Below are positions 6,993 to 12,819 of a DNA stretch of 37,957 nucleotides, piece after piece; the stretch's first letter is position 1; the number at the start of each line of letters is the position of its first letter. The translations under genes were made by a program, and so were the position numbers. The DNA is taken from the IMG/VR virus record IMGVR_UViG_3300035670_000626, positions 1 to 37,957 of that record; one strand, given 5' to 3'. Source of the stretch: a virus. The notes below the pieces were generated by a model. It worked only from the letters and a program-made list of their open reading frames with translations. It did not search any database and was not told the DNA's origin.

Positions 6993-7182
6993 GTACGTGT
7001 CCACTTCCCAGCTGTGCGACCGGTATCACCGGTCGAGTCGCACGCTGGCCCGTTGGCCTGAGACCAAGGGCTTCCCACGCCCTGTGATGCAGAGCGTGGG
7101 GGCCGAGAACCTCTGGCTACTCTCCGACGTGGAGAAGTGGGAAGCCGAGAACATGAAGTCCACGTTTGCCCTGGCAAGCTAG
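6967..7182 (+). CDS. AlpA/MerR-like helix-turn-helix protein, candidate excisionase
   Basis: The 71-residue product has YVSTSQLCDRYHRSSRTLARWPETKGFPRPVM (by position about 10-41), the layout of AlpA/Xis winged-helix proteins: helix-turn-helix, an RW-x-x-x-x-x-FP wing, then a short helix ending DVEKWEAE. Such proteins bend DNA at att sites or regulate integrase. The first ATG (6967) follows AGGAG at good spacing. Its stop shares the bases CTAG (7179-7182) with the stop of the integrase on the other strand, so the two genes converge. A convergent xis-int pair is less usual than a co-directional one. Confidence 0.75.
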   Translation: MQPTMQPPKYVSTSQLCDRYHRSSRTLARWPETKGFPRPVMQSVGAENLWLLSDVEKWEAENMKSTFALAS

Positions 7183-8402
7183 CCCCGTGGTGGGGTCGCA
7201 ACAATCTCCTGGATGCGGTCCCACCACTTCTTGTAGGCGGCAGCCTGCTCCTCAAGATAGAGGTGGCGGTCGTACACACCTTGCATACCCTTCAGGCTGT
7301 GTCCGAGCATCACTTCAGCAACATGCACATCGGTGAGCGACGAGAAGTTCGTCCTCGCCGTCTTCCGCAGGTCGTGCAGTGACCAGTGCGCCATCTCCGT
7401 GCCGAACCGGCGCTTCGCAGCCTTCCTCACTGCGTAGGGGTAACTGAGCACCGAGGACGAGTCCAGTACCTTGAGCGACGAGTCCTGGGTGAACAGGTGC
7501 TGCGGAGACCTCGAGTAGCTCAGCGCGTCCTTTAATAGGGGCACAACTTCTGGGATCAGCGGCCGGGTGATAGCCCGCCTGATCTTCTTCCTGATCTTGT
7601 TCTTCTCCGGCGGCACGACCCAGGTCATGGCGTCGAAGTCCAGCTCGGTGCGGGGGTCGATGTTCCGCAGCTCCCCGTTGCGGCAGCCAAAGAACAGGCA
7701 CAGCTTCAGGTAGAGCTTGCTCTTCGGAGTCATCCGAGACTGATCGACTGAGTGCCAGAACAGGCATATCTCCTCGTCGCTGAGCGCCCTGCCCGCTTCG
7801 TTGCGCTCGATGTTGAGATCCTCGGCCACGGAAACGCCCACCAGCGGCTTAGTCTTCATCGACTGCCGGCGGTAGGCCCACTTGTGCATCTGCTTGGTGG
7901 TCCGGAGGATCCGCTCAGCGATGCTCGGCGCATCGTCAGCCACCTTCTCTACCAGGCTGAGCCACTGGTTGGCTGTGGTCTGGTCAGCAGGCAGATCGCC
8001 AAGCACAGGGAAGACGTGTATCTCGAACGACCGCAGGTACTCCCCCGCCTGCTGCTTGTTCGCCAGGCAGTATTTCTCGTGGAAATCCCGGTACAGCTGC
8101 TCATTGGTCAGCTGGCCAGAGAGTTCTGCCCGCTCGACCTTCCTGACTGTACGGGGGTCATGCCCCTTCTCCAGCTCAGCCTTCAGCCGAAGGTGTTCGC
8201 TGCGGGCCTCTCGCAGGGACAGCAGGGGGTATGTACCCAGGTCGAGTCGGGCAGGCTTGCCTCCGATCCGGTACCGCATCTGGAAGACGATCTTCCCCTG
8301 CGGTGATACCCGGGCGCTGAGCCCGTCCCCGTCCGCCTTTTCGATAGCCTTCTCTTGAGGCTTTTTATGGTTGGCTTTTAGCCAAGAATCTGTTAGGGCC
8401 AT
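7179..8402 (-). CDS. int: Tyrosine recombinase integrase (P4-type, with DUF4102-like N-terminus)
   Basis: Catalyses site-specific recombination between phage attP and host attB. The N-terminus (MALTDSWLKANHKKP, DGDGLSARVSPQG, LDLGTYPLLSLREAR) matches the DUF4102 arm-binding domain of P4-type integrases; a SAM-like core-binding domain follows. Catalytic residues are visible: Arg in GCRNGELR, Lys in the PPEKNK hairpin, His-x-x-Arg in LHDLRKTAR, His in LGHS and Tyr in GVYDRHLY. ATG at 8402 gives 407 residues; an upstream in-frame start at 8447 would add 15 residues not typical of the family. No frameshift or missing residue is seen, so the enzyme should be active. Confidence 0.93.
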   Translation of the reverse strand: MALTDSWLKANHKKPQEKAIEKADGDGLSARVSPQGKIVFQMRYRIGGKPARLDLGTYPLLSLREARSEHLRLKAELEKGHDPRTVRKVERAELSGQLTNEQLYRDFHEKYCLANKQQAGEYLRSFEIHVFPVLGDLPADQTTANQWLSLVEKVADDAPSIAERILRTTKQMHKWAYRRQSMKTKPLVGVSVAEDLNIERNEAGRALSDEEICLFWHSVDQSRMTPKSKLYLKLCLFFGCRNGELRNIDPRTELDFDAMTWVVPPEKNKIRKKIRRAITRPLIPEVVPLLKDALSYSRSPQHLFTQDSSLKVLDSSSVLSYPYAVRKAAKRRFGTEMAHWSLHDLRKTARTNFSSLTDVHVAEVMLGHSLKGMQGVYDRHLYLEEQAAAYKKWWDRIQEIVATPPRG

Positions 8403-8455
8403 GTGATTTCCAGCGTGTACAAACCTAGACAGCAGCGAGCGTAGCATTTTCGGTG

Positions 8456-8476
8456 TTTGTACGCAGCTTTGTACAC
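8456..8476 (+). repeat. Paired TTTGTAC repeats, left pair
   Basis: TTTGTACGC (8456-8464) and TTTGTACAC (8468-8476) are direct repeats 12 bp apart. An inverted copy, GTGTACAAA (8415-8423), lies just upstream of the integrase start. Candidate arm-type integrase sites or regulator sites. Confidence 0.65.
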
Positions 8477-8561
8477 GCTTGAGCTGGCTGATATTGGTCG
8501 CTGGTGGCGGAAGGTGTCTTAGGTTTTAACAGTGAAACCAGCTATTTATCTACGTTGGAGC

Positions 8562-8599
8562 GGGGATATTGGCGGGGGATGTCGGGGGGTGTCAGGGGG
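8562..8599 (+). repeat. Four G tracts, potential G-quadruplex
   Basis: G runs of 4 (8562-8565), 5 (8574-8578), 6 (8584-8589) and 5 (8595-8599) are separated by loops of 8, 5 and 5 bases on the + strand. The last three lie in an imperfect 10-11-bp tandem array (GGGGGATGTC, GGGGGGTGTC, GGGGGTCAG). The pattern meets the usual definition of an intramolecular quadruplex. Confidence 0.65.
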
Positions 8600-8690
8600 T
8601 CAGAGGTTTATGTGGGCGATGATGCTGAAGTTGCGTATGTGGCTGAGATCACTGGACTTTTTGGCTTCTGACATCACGCTAAACCTGAAA

Positions 8691-8711
8691 TTTGTACACC
8701 GATTTGTACAC
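8691..8711 (+). repeat. Paired TTTGTAC repeats, right pair
   Basis: TTTGTACAC at 8691-8699 and again at 8703-8711, with the same 12-bp offset and orientation as the left pair 235 bp away. Confidence 0.7.
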
Positions 8712-8732
8712 AGAGCCGAAAGTGCCCTATTT

Positions 8733-8774
8733 CCTCCCTCGGCGAAGATGCGCGCATTCTACTGAGGAGGGAGG
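8733..8774. repeat. Inverted repeat CCTCCCTC/GAGGGAGG
   Basis: Eight-base perfect arms (8733-8740 and 8767-8774) with a 26-base spacer. A short T run follows. It may be a weak terminator or part of the attP-proximal structure; little more can be said. Confidence 0.4.
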
Positions 8775-8777
8775 GGC

Positions 8778-8849
8778 TTTTCCATTCGTAATAATTTGAT
8801 TACTATGTAGACCTGTATTTACAGCAATACAAGTTCCCAGAAACACAGA
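8778..8849 (+). promoter_or_regulatory. Promoter and paired operators before the ArsR-type gene
   Basis: TACTAT (8801-8806) is a likely -10, with a weak TTTTCC 17 bp upstream. CCTGTATTTACAG (8812-8824), a near-perfect palindrome, covers the expected start point. A degenerate inverted partner, CCAGAAACACAGA (8837-8849, 10 of 13 matches), lies 25 bp further on. This would suit autoregulation by the downstream regulator, but nothing proves that it binds here. Confidence 0.5.
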
Positions 8850-8863
8850 CGTAAGGGCCACGA

Positions 8864-9127
8864 ATGCAATCCGCAGAACTTCTCAGCAGCCTGGGCAATC
8901 CGGTCAGACTCCAGATCGTGGAGACACTGAGCGAGGCAGGCGAACTGTGCGTCAATGACGTCACCGAAAGACTCGGCGGCATGCAGTCGAACATCTCCCA
9001 TCACCTGCGCATCCTGCTCAACGCCGGCGCTGTGGAGATGAACAAGGTACAGACGAAGCGTGTCTATAAAGTGAAGGACAAGGTCGTCAAGCTGGTAAGT
9101 ATGGCCAAAGAGGTGGCCGATACTTGA
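8864..9127 (+). CDS. ArsR-type winged helix-turn-helix transcriptional regulator
   Basis: The 87-residue protein is a single ArsR-type domain: SLGNPVRLQIVETL (8-21), DVTERLGGMQSNISHHLRIL (recognition helix SNISHHLRIL at about 42-51) and a wing with VQTKRVYKVKD. It lacks the ELCVC metal-binding motif of ArsR/SmtB sensors (it has ELCVND), so it is probably not a metal sensor. It is the only obvious stand-alone repressor-like gene in the integration island and could be the lysogeny or early regulator. Its own promoter carries the TATTTA-core site, and a strong terminator follows at once, making it monocistronic. Confidence 0.88.
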   Translation: MQSAELLSSLGNPVRLQIVETLSEAGELCVNDVTERLGGMQSNISHHLRILLNAGAVEMNKVQTKRVYKVKDKVVKLVSMAKEVADT

Positions 9128-9170
9128 CTAAGGGCGGGCGCTGAAGCACGCTGAAAGGCAGCAAAAAAGA

Positions 9171-9193
9171 AGCCCCGCACTAGCGGGGCTTTT
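9171..9193 (+). terminator. Rho-independent terminator after the ArsR-type gene
   Basis: AGCCCCGC (9171-9178), loop ACTA, GCGGGGCT (9183-9190), then T residues; an A-rich run precedes it, so it may work in both directions. Confidence 0.92.
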
Positions 9194-9252
9194 AATTTGG
9201 AAATCACGGCCCGACTCTACCCGCCGTGCCGCTGCCCAGTCAAGGAACGCCA

Positions 9253-9894
9253 ATGATCTTCCACATGGTCGCCCTGTCCCTCCCGGTAGAGGGTTACTAC
9301 CTCCCCCTACACAAGCACGAGTCAGCCCACCTTTGTAAGTGGACTGCGCAGGACAGAGAGGACTTCACGAGAATCGTCAGCCAGATCGAAACCCTGTACG
9401 AAGTAGGCCCAGGAAAGGCAGTAGTAAATAGGGAAGACCTTGAGGCCCTCTATGACGAGACGCTGACCCCGCAGGAAGCCTCCAGACGGGTGCTCCCTTA
9501 TTACATAACCTGCAGCTCCTCGAACAAGAAGAGGATCAGGTTCCCCCACCGCACCAGAAACGACGTCACCATTGTTGGGCCCGCTGCCACCCCTGAAGAA
9601 GAGAACGGGCTACGACTTGCAGTAATCGGCAAAGGGTGCGCAAAGCTAAGCCTACTCCCGTGGGTACTCGACGAGGTGTCACGCCTCAGCGGCACTTTGT
9701 ACACAGAAGAGATCGCACAGACCTTGGAAGGCAGGTCTGATCGGAACCTTGTAGAGGTAGTCGCAAACTCCAGGCAGCCCGTCACAGCAGAAGGGTTTGC
9801 CAAGATCGTAGCAGTGCCGGCTGAAGCCCAAGTCAGGCTGTCCCGCACCCATCGAGGGGAGTTCATATCGGAGATCCCAAGGGTTTGGGCATAA
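9253..9894 (+). CDS. Unknown protein with atypical codon use, 213 aa
   Basis: ATG at 9253 follows AAGGA at good spacing and is preferred to the GTG at 9226. The product begins MIFHMVALSLPVEGYYLPLHKHE and shows no known domain, membrane helix or signal peptide. The gene uses AGA/AGG arginine codons (for example GACAGAGAG, AAGAGGATCAGG) and more A/T than the replication genes, suggesting recent acquisition. It is isolated between a terminator on the left and the RHH promoter region on the right. No promoter is obvious in the 60 bp after the terminator. Function unknown; cargo or anti-defence role is possible by context only. Confidence 0.75.
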   Translation: MIFHMVALSLPVEGYYLPLHKHESAHLCKWTAQDREDFTRIVSQIETLYEVGPGKAVVNREDLEALYDETLTPQEASRRVLPYYITCSSSNKKRIRFPHRTRNDVTIVGPAATPEEENGLRLAVIGKGCAKLSLLPWVLDEVSRLSGTLYTEEIAQTLEGRSDRNLVEVVANSRQPVTAEGFAKIVAVPAEAQVRLSRTHRGEFISEIPRVWA

Positions 9895-9895
9895 C

Positions 9896-9974
9896 CGTCA
9901 ATACAGAGATATTTAGATATGTATTGACGTGTCTATTTGCGTTAATTAGTGTGTACACATCGTAGACACACTAA
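9896..9974. promoter_or_regulatory. Promoter covered by two inverted repeats, upstream of RHH gene
   Basis: First repeat: CGTCAATACA (9896-9905) and TGTATTGACG (9920-9929), perfect 10-bp arms with a 14-bp spacer. Second: TTAGTGTGT (9946-9954) and ACACACTAA (9966-9974), perfect 9-bp arms with an 11-bp spacer. TTGACG (9924-9929) and TAGTGT (9947-9952), 17 bp apart, form a plausible promoter whose -35 lies in the first repeat and -10 in the second. This is the classical geometry of an autorepressed promoter. Confidence 0.7.
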
Positions 9975-9990
9975 CGACCGGAGTATGCCC

Positions 9991-10194
9991 ATGTCCGCTA
10001 CCACCCTCGGCGGCGTAGTTCGCGCCTCTGACCTGCTGAACACCCAGGTGAAAAAATTCACTATGGATATGCCGGCAGAGATGCACTATCAGCTCAAGCA
10101 AATCGCCGCAGCCCACCGCACCACGGTGCGCGAGCTGGTGATAGAAGCCATCAACAATTACACCGTCCCCATGTACAACAAAGAGGTCAAATAA
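9991..10194 (+). CDS. Ribbon-helix-helix (Arc/CopG/ParG-like) DNA-binding regulator
   Basis: The 67-residue protein carries VKKFTMDMPAEMHYQLKQIA (about 20-39) followed by HRTTVRELVIEAINNY (42-57): a short DNA-contacting strand and two helices, as in ribbon-helix-helix dimers. The ATG at 9991 has CGGAG 7 bases upstream; an ATG at 9985 would be too close to it. The flexible N-terminus resembles those of ParG-like proteins. It probably autoregulates through the inverted repeats at 9896-9974. The following gene starts at the base after its stop codon, so they form one operon. Confidence 0.85.
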   Translation: MSATTLGGVVRASDLLNTQVKKFTMDMPAEMHYQLKQIAAAHRTTVRELVIEAINNYTVPMYNKEVK

Positions 10195-10509
10195 TTGAAC
10201 CAAAACCTGGCTCGACTCCGCGTGATGTCCGCTGAAAGCGGTGATCTAGGGTCGGCCGCTGCGCGAGATGCGTCAATTCAGACGTTTCTGAATGAGCTGG
10301 GCAACGTCGTCTGCGAACAGGTTATAGACCTGCTGCCAGACAGTAAGCTCCGATCGCTGTACGTCAGCTGGACTAAGCAGCTGGGGTTGGACGAGCTGAG
10401 CCGACGGACCTGGATCGCAGAAGGCGTCATTATCTCCCCTGCCGCAGCAGGCCGCGTCATCAACCCACCCACCTCTGAGAATGTATTCAAACTGCATGCG
10501 CGACATTGA
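10195..10509 (+). CDS. Unknown protein of the RHH operon, TTG start, 104 aa
   Basis: TTG at 10195 directly follows the TAA of the RHH gene, with GAGGT upstream. The product is mostly helical (FLNELGNVVCEQVIDLLPDS at about 31-50, then WTKQLGLDELSRRTWIAEG), without a recognised fold. It overlaps the next gene by 29 bp. As partner of an RHH regulator it could be a toxin, partition-like or anti-defence protein; nothing in the sequence decides this. Confidence 0.65.
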   Translation: MNQNLARLRVMSAESGDLGSAAARDASIQTFLNELGNVVCEQVIDLLPDSKLRSLYVSWTKQLGLDELSRRTWIAEGVIISPAAAGRVINPPTSENVFKLHARH

Positions 10510-10834
10510 CAGCAAGGTCTACCAGTACACCCTGGAGTTCAGCCGCACCGTAGCTGCTGAAGTGGACCCTGCCGCCCTACAGGACAGCATCGAGCGTCAC
10601 CTGGAATCTGCCCGCAAGGTGGTCACCAATGACACGCTGGAGCGAATTGGGCATGTACACATCGCAGTAATGATCAACACCGCAGCCAGGTACAACCTGT
10701 CCCTCGGCGAGGTGATGATGGAAGCAGTCCGCCACGGCGTTCAGCCCGTAGCCCCTCTTTGCGTAGCGGTCGAAACCGCCAAGTCCAGCAGCCGCCGGAC
10801 AACCCGCAAACCCCAGCTCAAACTCGTCAAGTAA
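10481..10834 (+). CDS. Unknown protein of the RHH operon, 117 aa
   Basis: ATG at 10481 overlaps the previous gene; an alternative ATG is at 10496. The product contains HVHIAVMINTAARYNLSLGEVMMEAVRHG (about 63-91), which, like ribbon-helix-helix proteins, has a short strand followed by two helices with an S-L-x-E-V-M-x-E-A-V second helix, so it may be a divergent member. The C-terminus is basic (SSSRRTTRKPQLKLVK) as in DNA-binding tails. Function not recognised. Confidence 0.65.
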   Translation: MYSNCMRDIDSKVYQYTLEFSRTVAAEVDPAALQDSIERHLESARKVVTNDTLERIGHVHIAVMINTAARYNLSLGEVMMEAVRHGVQPVAPLCVAVETAKSSSRRTTRKPQLKLVK

Positions 10835-10886
10835 GCCCAAGTCGTAGCGATTGACTGCCCTCCTCCGGAGTCGGTAGGATCGCCGC

Positions 10887-10930
10887 TTGCCTTATGTAAA
10901 TACAGCAACCTATAAAACCATAAATACAGG
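10887..10930 (+). promoter_or_regulatory. Strong promoter with two operator sites before the helicase gene
   Basis: TTGCCT (10887-10892) and TATAAA (10911-10916) are 18 bp apart. One TATTTA-core site (ATGTAAATACAGC, 10894-10906, inverted) fills the spacer and a second (CCATAAATACAGG, 10918-10930, inverted) starts one base after the -10 and runs into the ribosome binding site AGGAAA. Both positions would block polymerase if occupied. Confidence 0.7.
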
Positions 10931-10941
10931 AAATCACACCC

Positions 10942-12249
10942 ATGAAACTGAATCCTGGTCAGGAAGCTGCGGTTGAGTCCGTAGTTACGGGCTTCTTAGA
11001 GAAGAACATGAAGGGCGCCACGGTCATCGGCGAAGGTGGTACAGGCAAGACCACCTGCGTGATGACGATGGCGGACAGACTGAAAGCCGCTGGCCTGAAG
11101 GTGCTGTTCACCGCCCCTACCAACAAGGCAGTCAAGCAGCTGGAGAAGTCCGCCAAGGCGTACGGACTGAACCTGAATGACGTTGCCTTCCAGACCCTGC
11201 ATAGCGCCCTCGGCCTGACCATGATGCCGAGCGAAGAGAACAAGTACGCCGCCCGCTGCGGCAAGGGCGTCTTCAGCCTTTTCGACGTTGTGGTCGTCGA
11301 CGAAGTGTCGATGCTCAGCCGCCGAGTCCTGTTCGATTACCTGCTGCCGGAGTGCGAGAAGGAAGACGTCAAGCTGCTCTTCATGGGCGATGACATGCAG
11401 CTGCCGCCGGTGAAGGAGAAAGTCTCCCAAGCATTCGAGATCTTCGAGACATTCCGACTCACCAAGGTAGAGCGGCAGTCAGGAGACAGCGAGATCCTCA
11501 GCGTCAACGGCCTACTCCGCACCGCGATGTCAGCTGGAAAGACCTTCGTCTCCCCGGCCATCCAGGGAAACGGCGTAGAGGTCGTCAAGGCGGTCGACTT
11601 CCTCAAGACAGTGGTTTCCGCCTTCGACGAGCACACAGACCTCGACGAGCAGCGTGTGCTGGCGTGGCGCAACCGCCGAGTTGACGAGATCAACACCGCT
11701 ATCCGCTCGAAGATATACGGCCCAAGCGCTGAGCGTTTCGAGGTGGGCGAGCGTGTGGTCACCGGCGCACCGATCGGTGACGGTGAAAGCATTCTCCTCA
11801 GCACTGACGAGGAGTGCCTGATCCACGACGTGCGACTCGGCCAGATTGAGGACGAGGACAGCGCCGAGAACTTCAAGGTTTACACCCTGGTGCTCACGCC
11901 ACTGCATGCCGACGTGCAGCAGGTGTTCGCCCACGTCCTCCATGAAGACGAGGAAGAACGCTACTGGGCACGACTGGAATACCTGGCCGCCCGCGCCAAG
12001 AAGGACAGCCGTGACGCCCGCAGATACTGGGCCCGGTACCACAATTTCAAGGAGCTGTTCGCAACCATCCGCTACTGCTACTGCATCACGGTGCACCGCA
12101 GTCAGGGCAGTACGTTCCGCCGCGTCTTCGTTGACGTGAAGGACATCCTCTGCAACCCGATCCGCACCGAGCGCCAGAGCCTGCTCTACGTGGCCTACAG
12201 CCGGCCGAGCCAGGAGCTGCTGATCAACAAAGAGAAGTACGTGGCATGA
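10942..12249 (+). CDS. Dda/RecD-like SF1B DNA helicase
   Basis: ATP-dependent helicase that probably clears proteins from DNA and helps start replication or recombination, as T4 Dda does. The 435-residue protein has Walker A GEGGTGKTT (30-38), motif Ia APTNKAV, motif II DEVSML (about 119-124), motif III GDDMQLPP and a UvrD_C_2-type C-terminus, TVHRSQGSTFRRVFVD, followed by LLYVAYSRP. Length agrees with Dda (about 440). It heads the long replication operon, controlled by the 10887-10930 promoter. The next gene overlaps as ATGA. Confidence 0.92.
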   Translation: MKLNPGQEAAVESVVTGFLEKNMKGATVIGEGGTGKTTCVMTMADRLKAAGLKVLFTAPTNKAVKQLEKSAKAYGLNLNDVAFQTLHSALGLTMMPSEENKYAARCGKGVFSLFDVVVVDEVSMLSRRVLFDYLLPECEKEDVKLLFMGDDMQLPPVKEKVSQAFEIFETFRLTKVERQSGDSEILSVNGLLRTAMSAGKTFVSPAIQGNGVEVVKAVDFLKTVVSAFDEHTDLDEQRVLAWRNRRVDEINTAIRSKIYGPSAERFEVGERVVTGAPIGDGESILLSTDEECLIHDVRLGQIEDEDSAENFKVYTLVLTPLHADVQQVFAHVLHEDEEERYWARLEYLAARAKKDSRDARRYWARYHNFKELFATIRYCYCITVHRSQGSTFRRVFVDVKDILCNPIRTERQSLLYVAYSRPSQELLINKEKYVA

Positions 12250-12551
12250 GACCCCTGGCCGAGATCATTGAAGCGGCCCAGGCCGGGGAGTCGCCAGAGT
12301 ACGACGAGCTGTTCTACGCGGTCAGCGCTCTGCAGCACCTGGTCACCTTCGATGGGGCTGACCTGGTCGGCCTCGCAGAGCGCGGTAGCCCCGAGGTAAC
12401 CAAGATGCTGGAAGAGCACTGCAAGCGAGTTCGTGGCGCATTCAGCCGCCCGCCGATCCTCTGGATCGGCCCGAACGACGATCCGCGAAACCCCGAGTTC
12501 CAAGAAAGGCGGCTGGATCAGCTGGTCGCCAGAAGAAGAATTTTGCACTGA
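12246..12551 (+). CDS. Hypothetical protein, 101 aa
   Basis: Starts in the ATGA junction with the helicase gene, MRPLAEIIEAAQAGE. It is helical and acidic in the N-terminal half and basic at the end (RRLDQLVARRRILH). No family recognised. Its position between helicase and primase suggests a replication accessory role, which is inference only. Confidence 0.75.
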   Translation: MRPLAEIIEAAQAGESPEYDELFYAVSALQHLVTFDGADLVGLAERGSPEVTKMLEEHCKRVRGAFSRPPILWIGPNDDPRNPEFQERRLDQLVARRRILH

Positions 12552-12564
12552 GCCGGAGCCGATC

Positions 12565-12813
12565 ATGGAAATTTTGGACGCCAAAGACACCCAGGTGCCT
12601 GCACCCCATCAGCGCATCGACTACCGAGCGCTGGCTGAGCTGTACAACAAGATGGCGGTAGGTCAGACCCTGAAGCGCCCCCCGGTCTACAACATCACAG
12701 TGTTCCGCCGCAATCTGCAGCGCCGAGTAGCCGAGGGCGGTTTCTCAGTGTTCCAACGCAGCGGCCACTGCTTCATCAAGCGCCTCACCACTGCCGAAAT
12801 GGAAGTGGTGTAA
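12565..12813 (+). CDS. Small basic protein, possible nucleic-acid binder
   Basis: ATG at 12565 follows GGAG. The 82-residue product has a Gly/Arg-rich helix-strand region (TVFRRNLQRRVAEGGFSVFQRSG at about 46-68) ending in a strand with His-Cys (GHCFIKRL). The pattern could be a small DNA- or RNA-binding domain. Six bases separate it from the primase-helicase gene. Confidence 0.7.
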   Translation: MEILDAKDTQVPAPHQRIDYRALAELYNKMAVGQTLKRPPVYNITVFRRNLQRRVAEGGFSVFQRSGHCFIKRLTTAEMEVV

Positions 12814-12819
12814 AGGGCC

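Larger units (their letters stand above)
8403..8863. other. Non-coding integration/regulatory region, probable attP
   Basis: This is the only gene-free stretch above 300 bp. It lies between the divergent integrase and ArsR-type genes. It holds two pairs of TTTGTAC repeats (8456-8476 and 8691-8711), a single inverted copy at 8415-8425, four long G tracts (8562-8599), a short GGTTT/AAACC inverted repeat (8522-8539) and a promoter/operator for the 8864 gene. The 8532-8765 open frame has no ribosome binding site and odd composition and is not called. Paired repeats flanking a segment next to an integrase are what arm-type sites around an attP core look like. No tRNA 3' end is seen in the segment, so the core itself is not identified. 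Confidence 0.6.

Noticed and set aside
8403-8447. Integrase start at 8447 (15 residues longer)
   Set aside because: The family N-terminus begins at MALTDSW (8402), and the extension covers the GTGTACAAA repeat, which fits a regulatory role.
8477-8690. tRNA 3' end as attP core
   Set aside because: No T-loop sequence (TTCGAA type) or CCA-proximal stem could be found.
8532-8765. 77-codon open frame in the integrase-regulator gap
   Set aside because: No ribosome binding site, odd composition, and it runs through the G tracts and the TTTGTAC repeats.
8812-8824. Operator palindrome as a LexA (SOS) box
   Set aside because: LexA boxes of Pseudomonas are 16 bp with CTGT and ACAG ends eight bases apart; here the ends are four apart, and many copies carry CATA/TATG instead.
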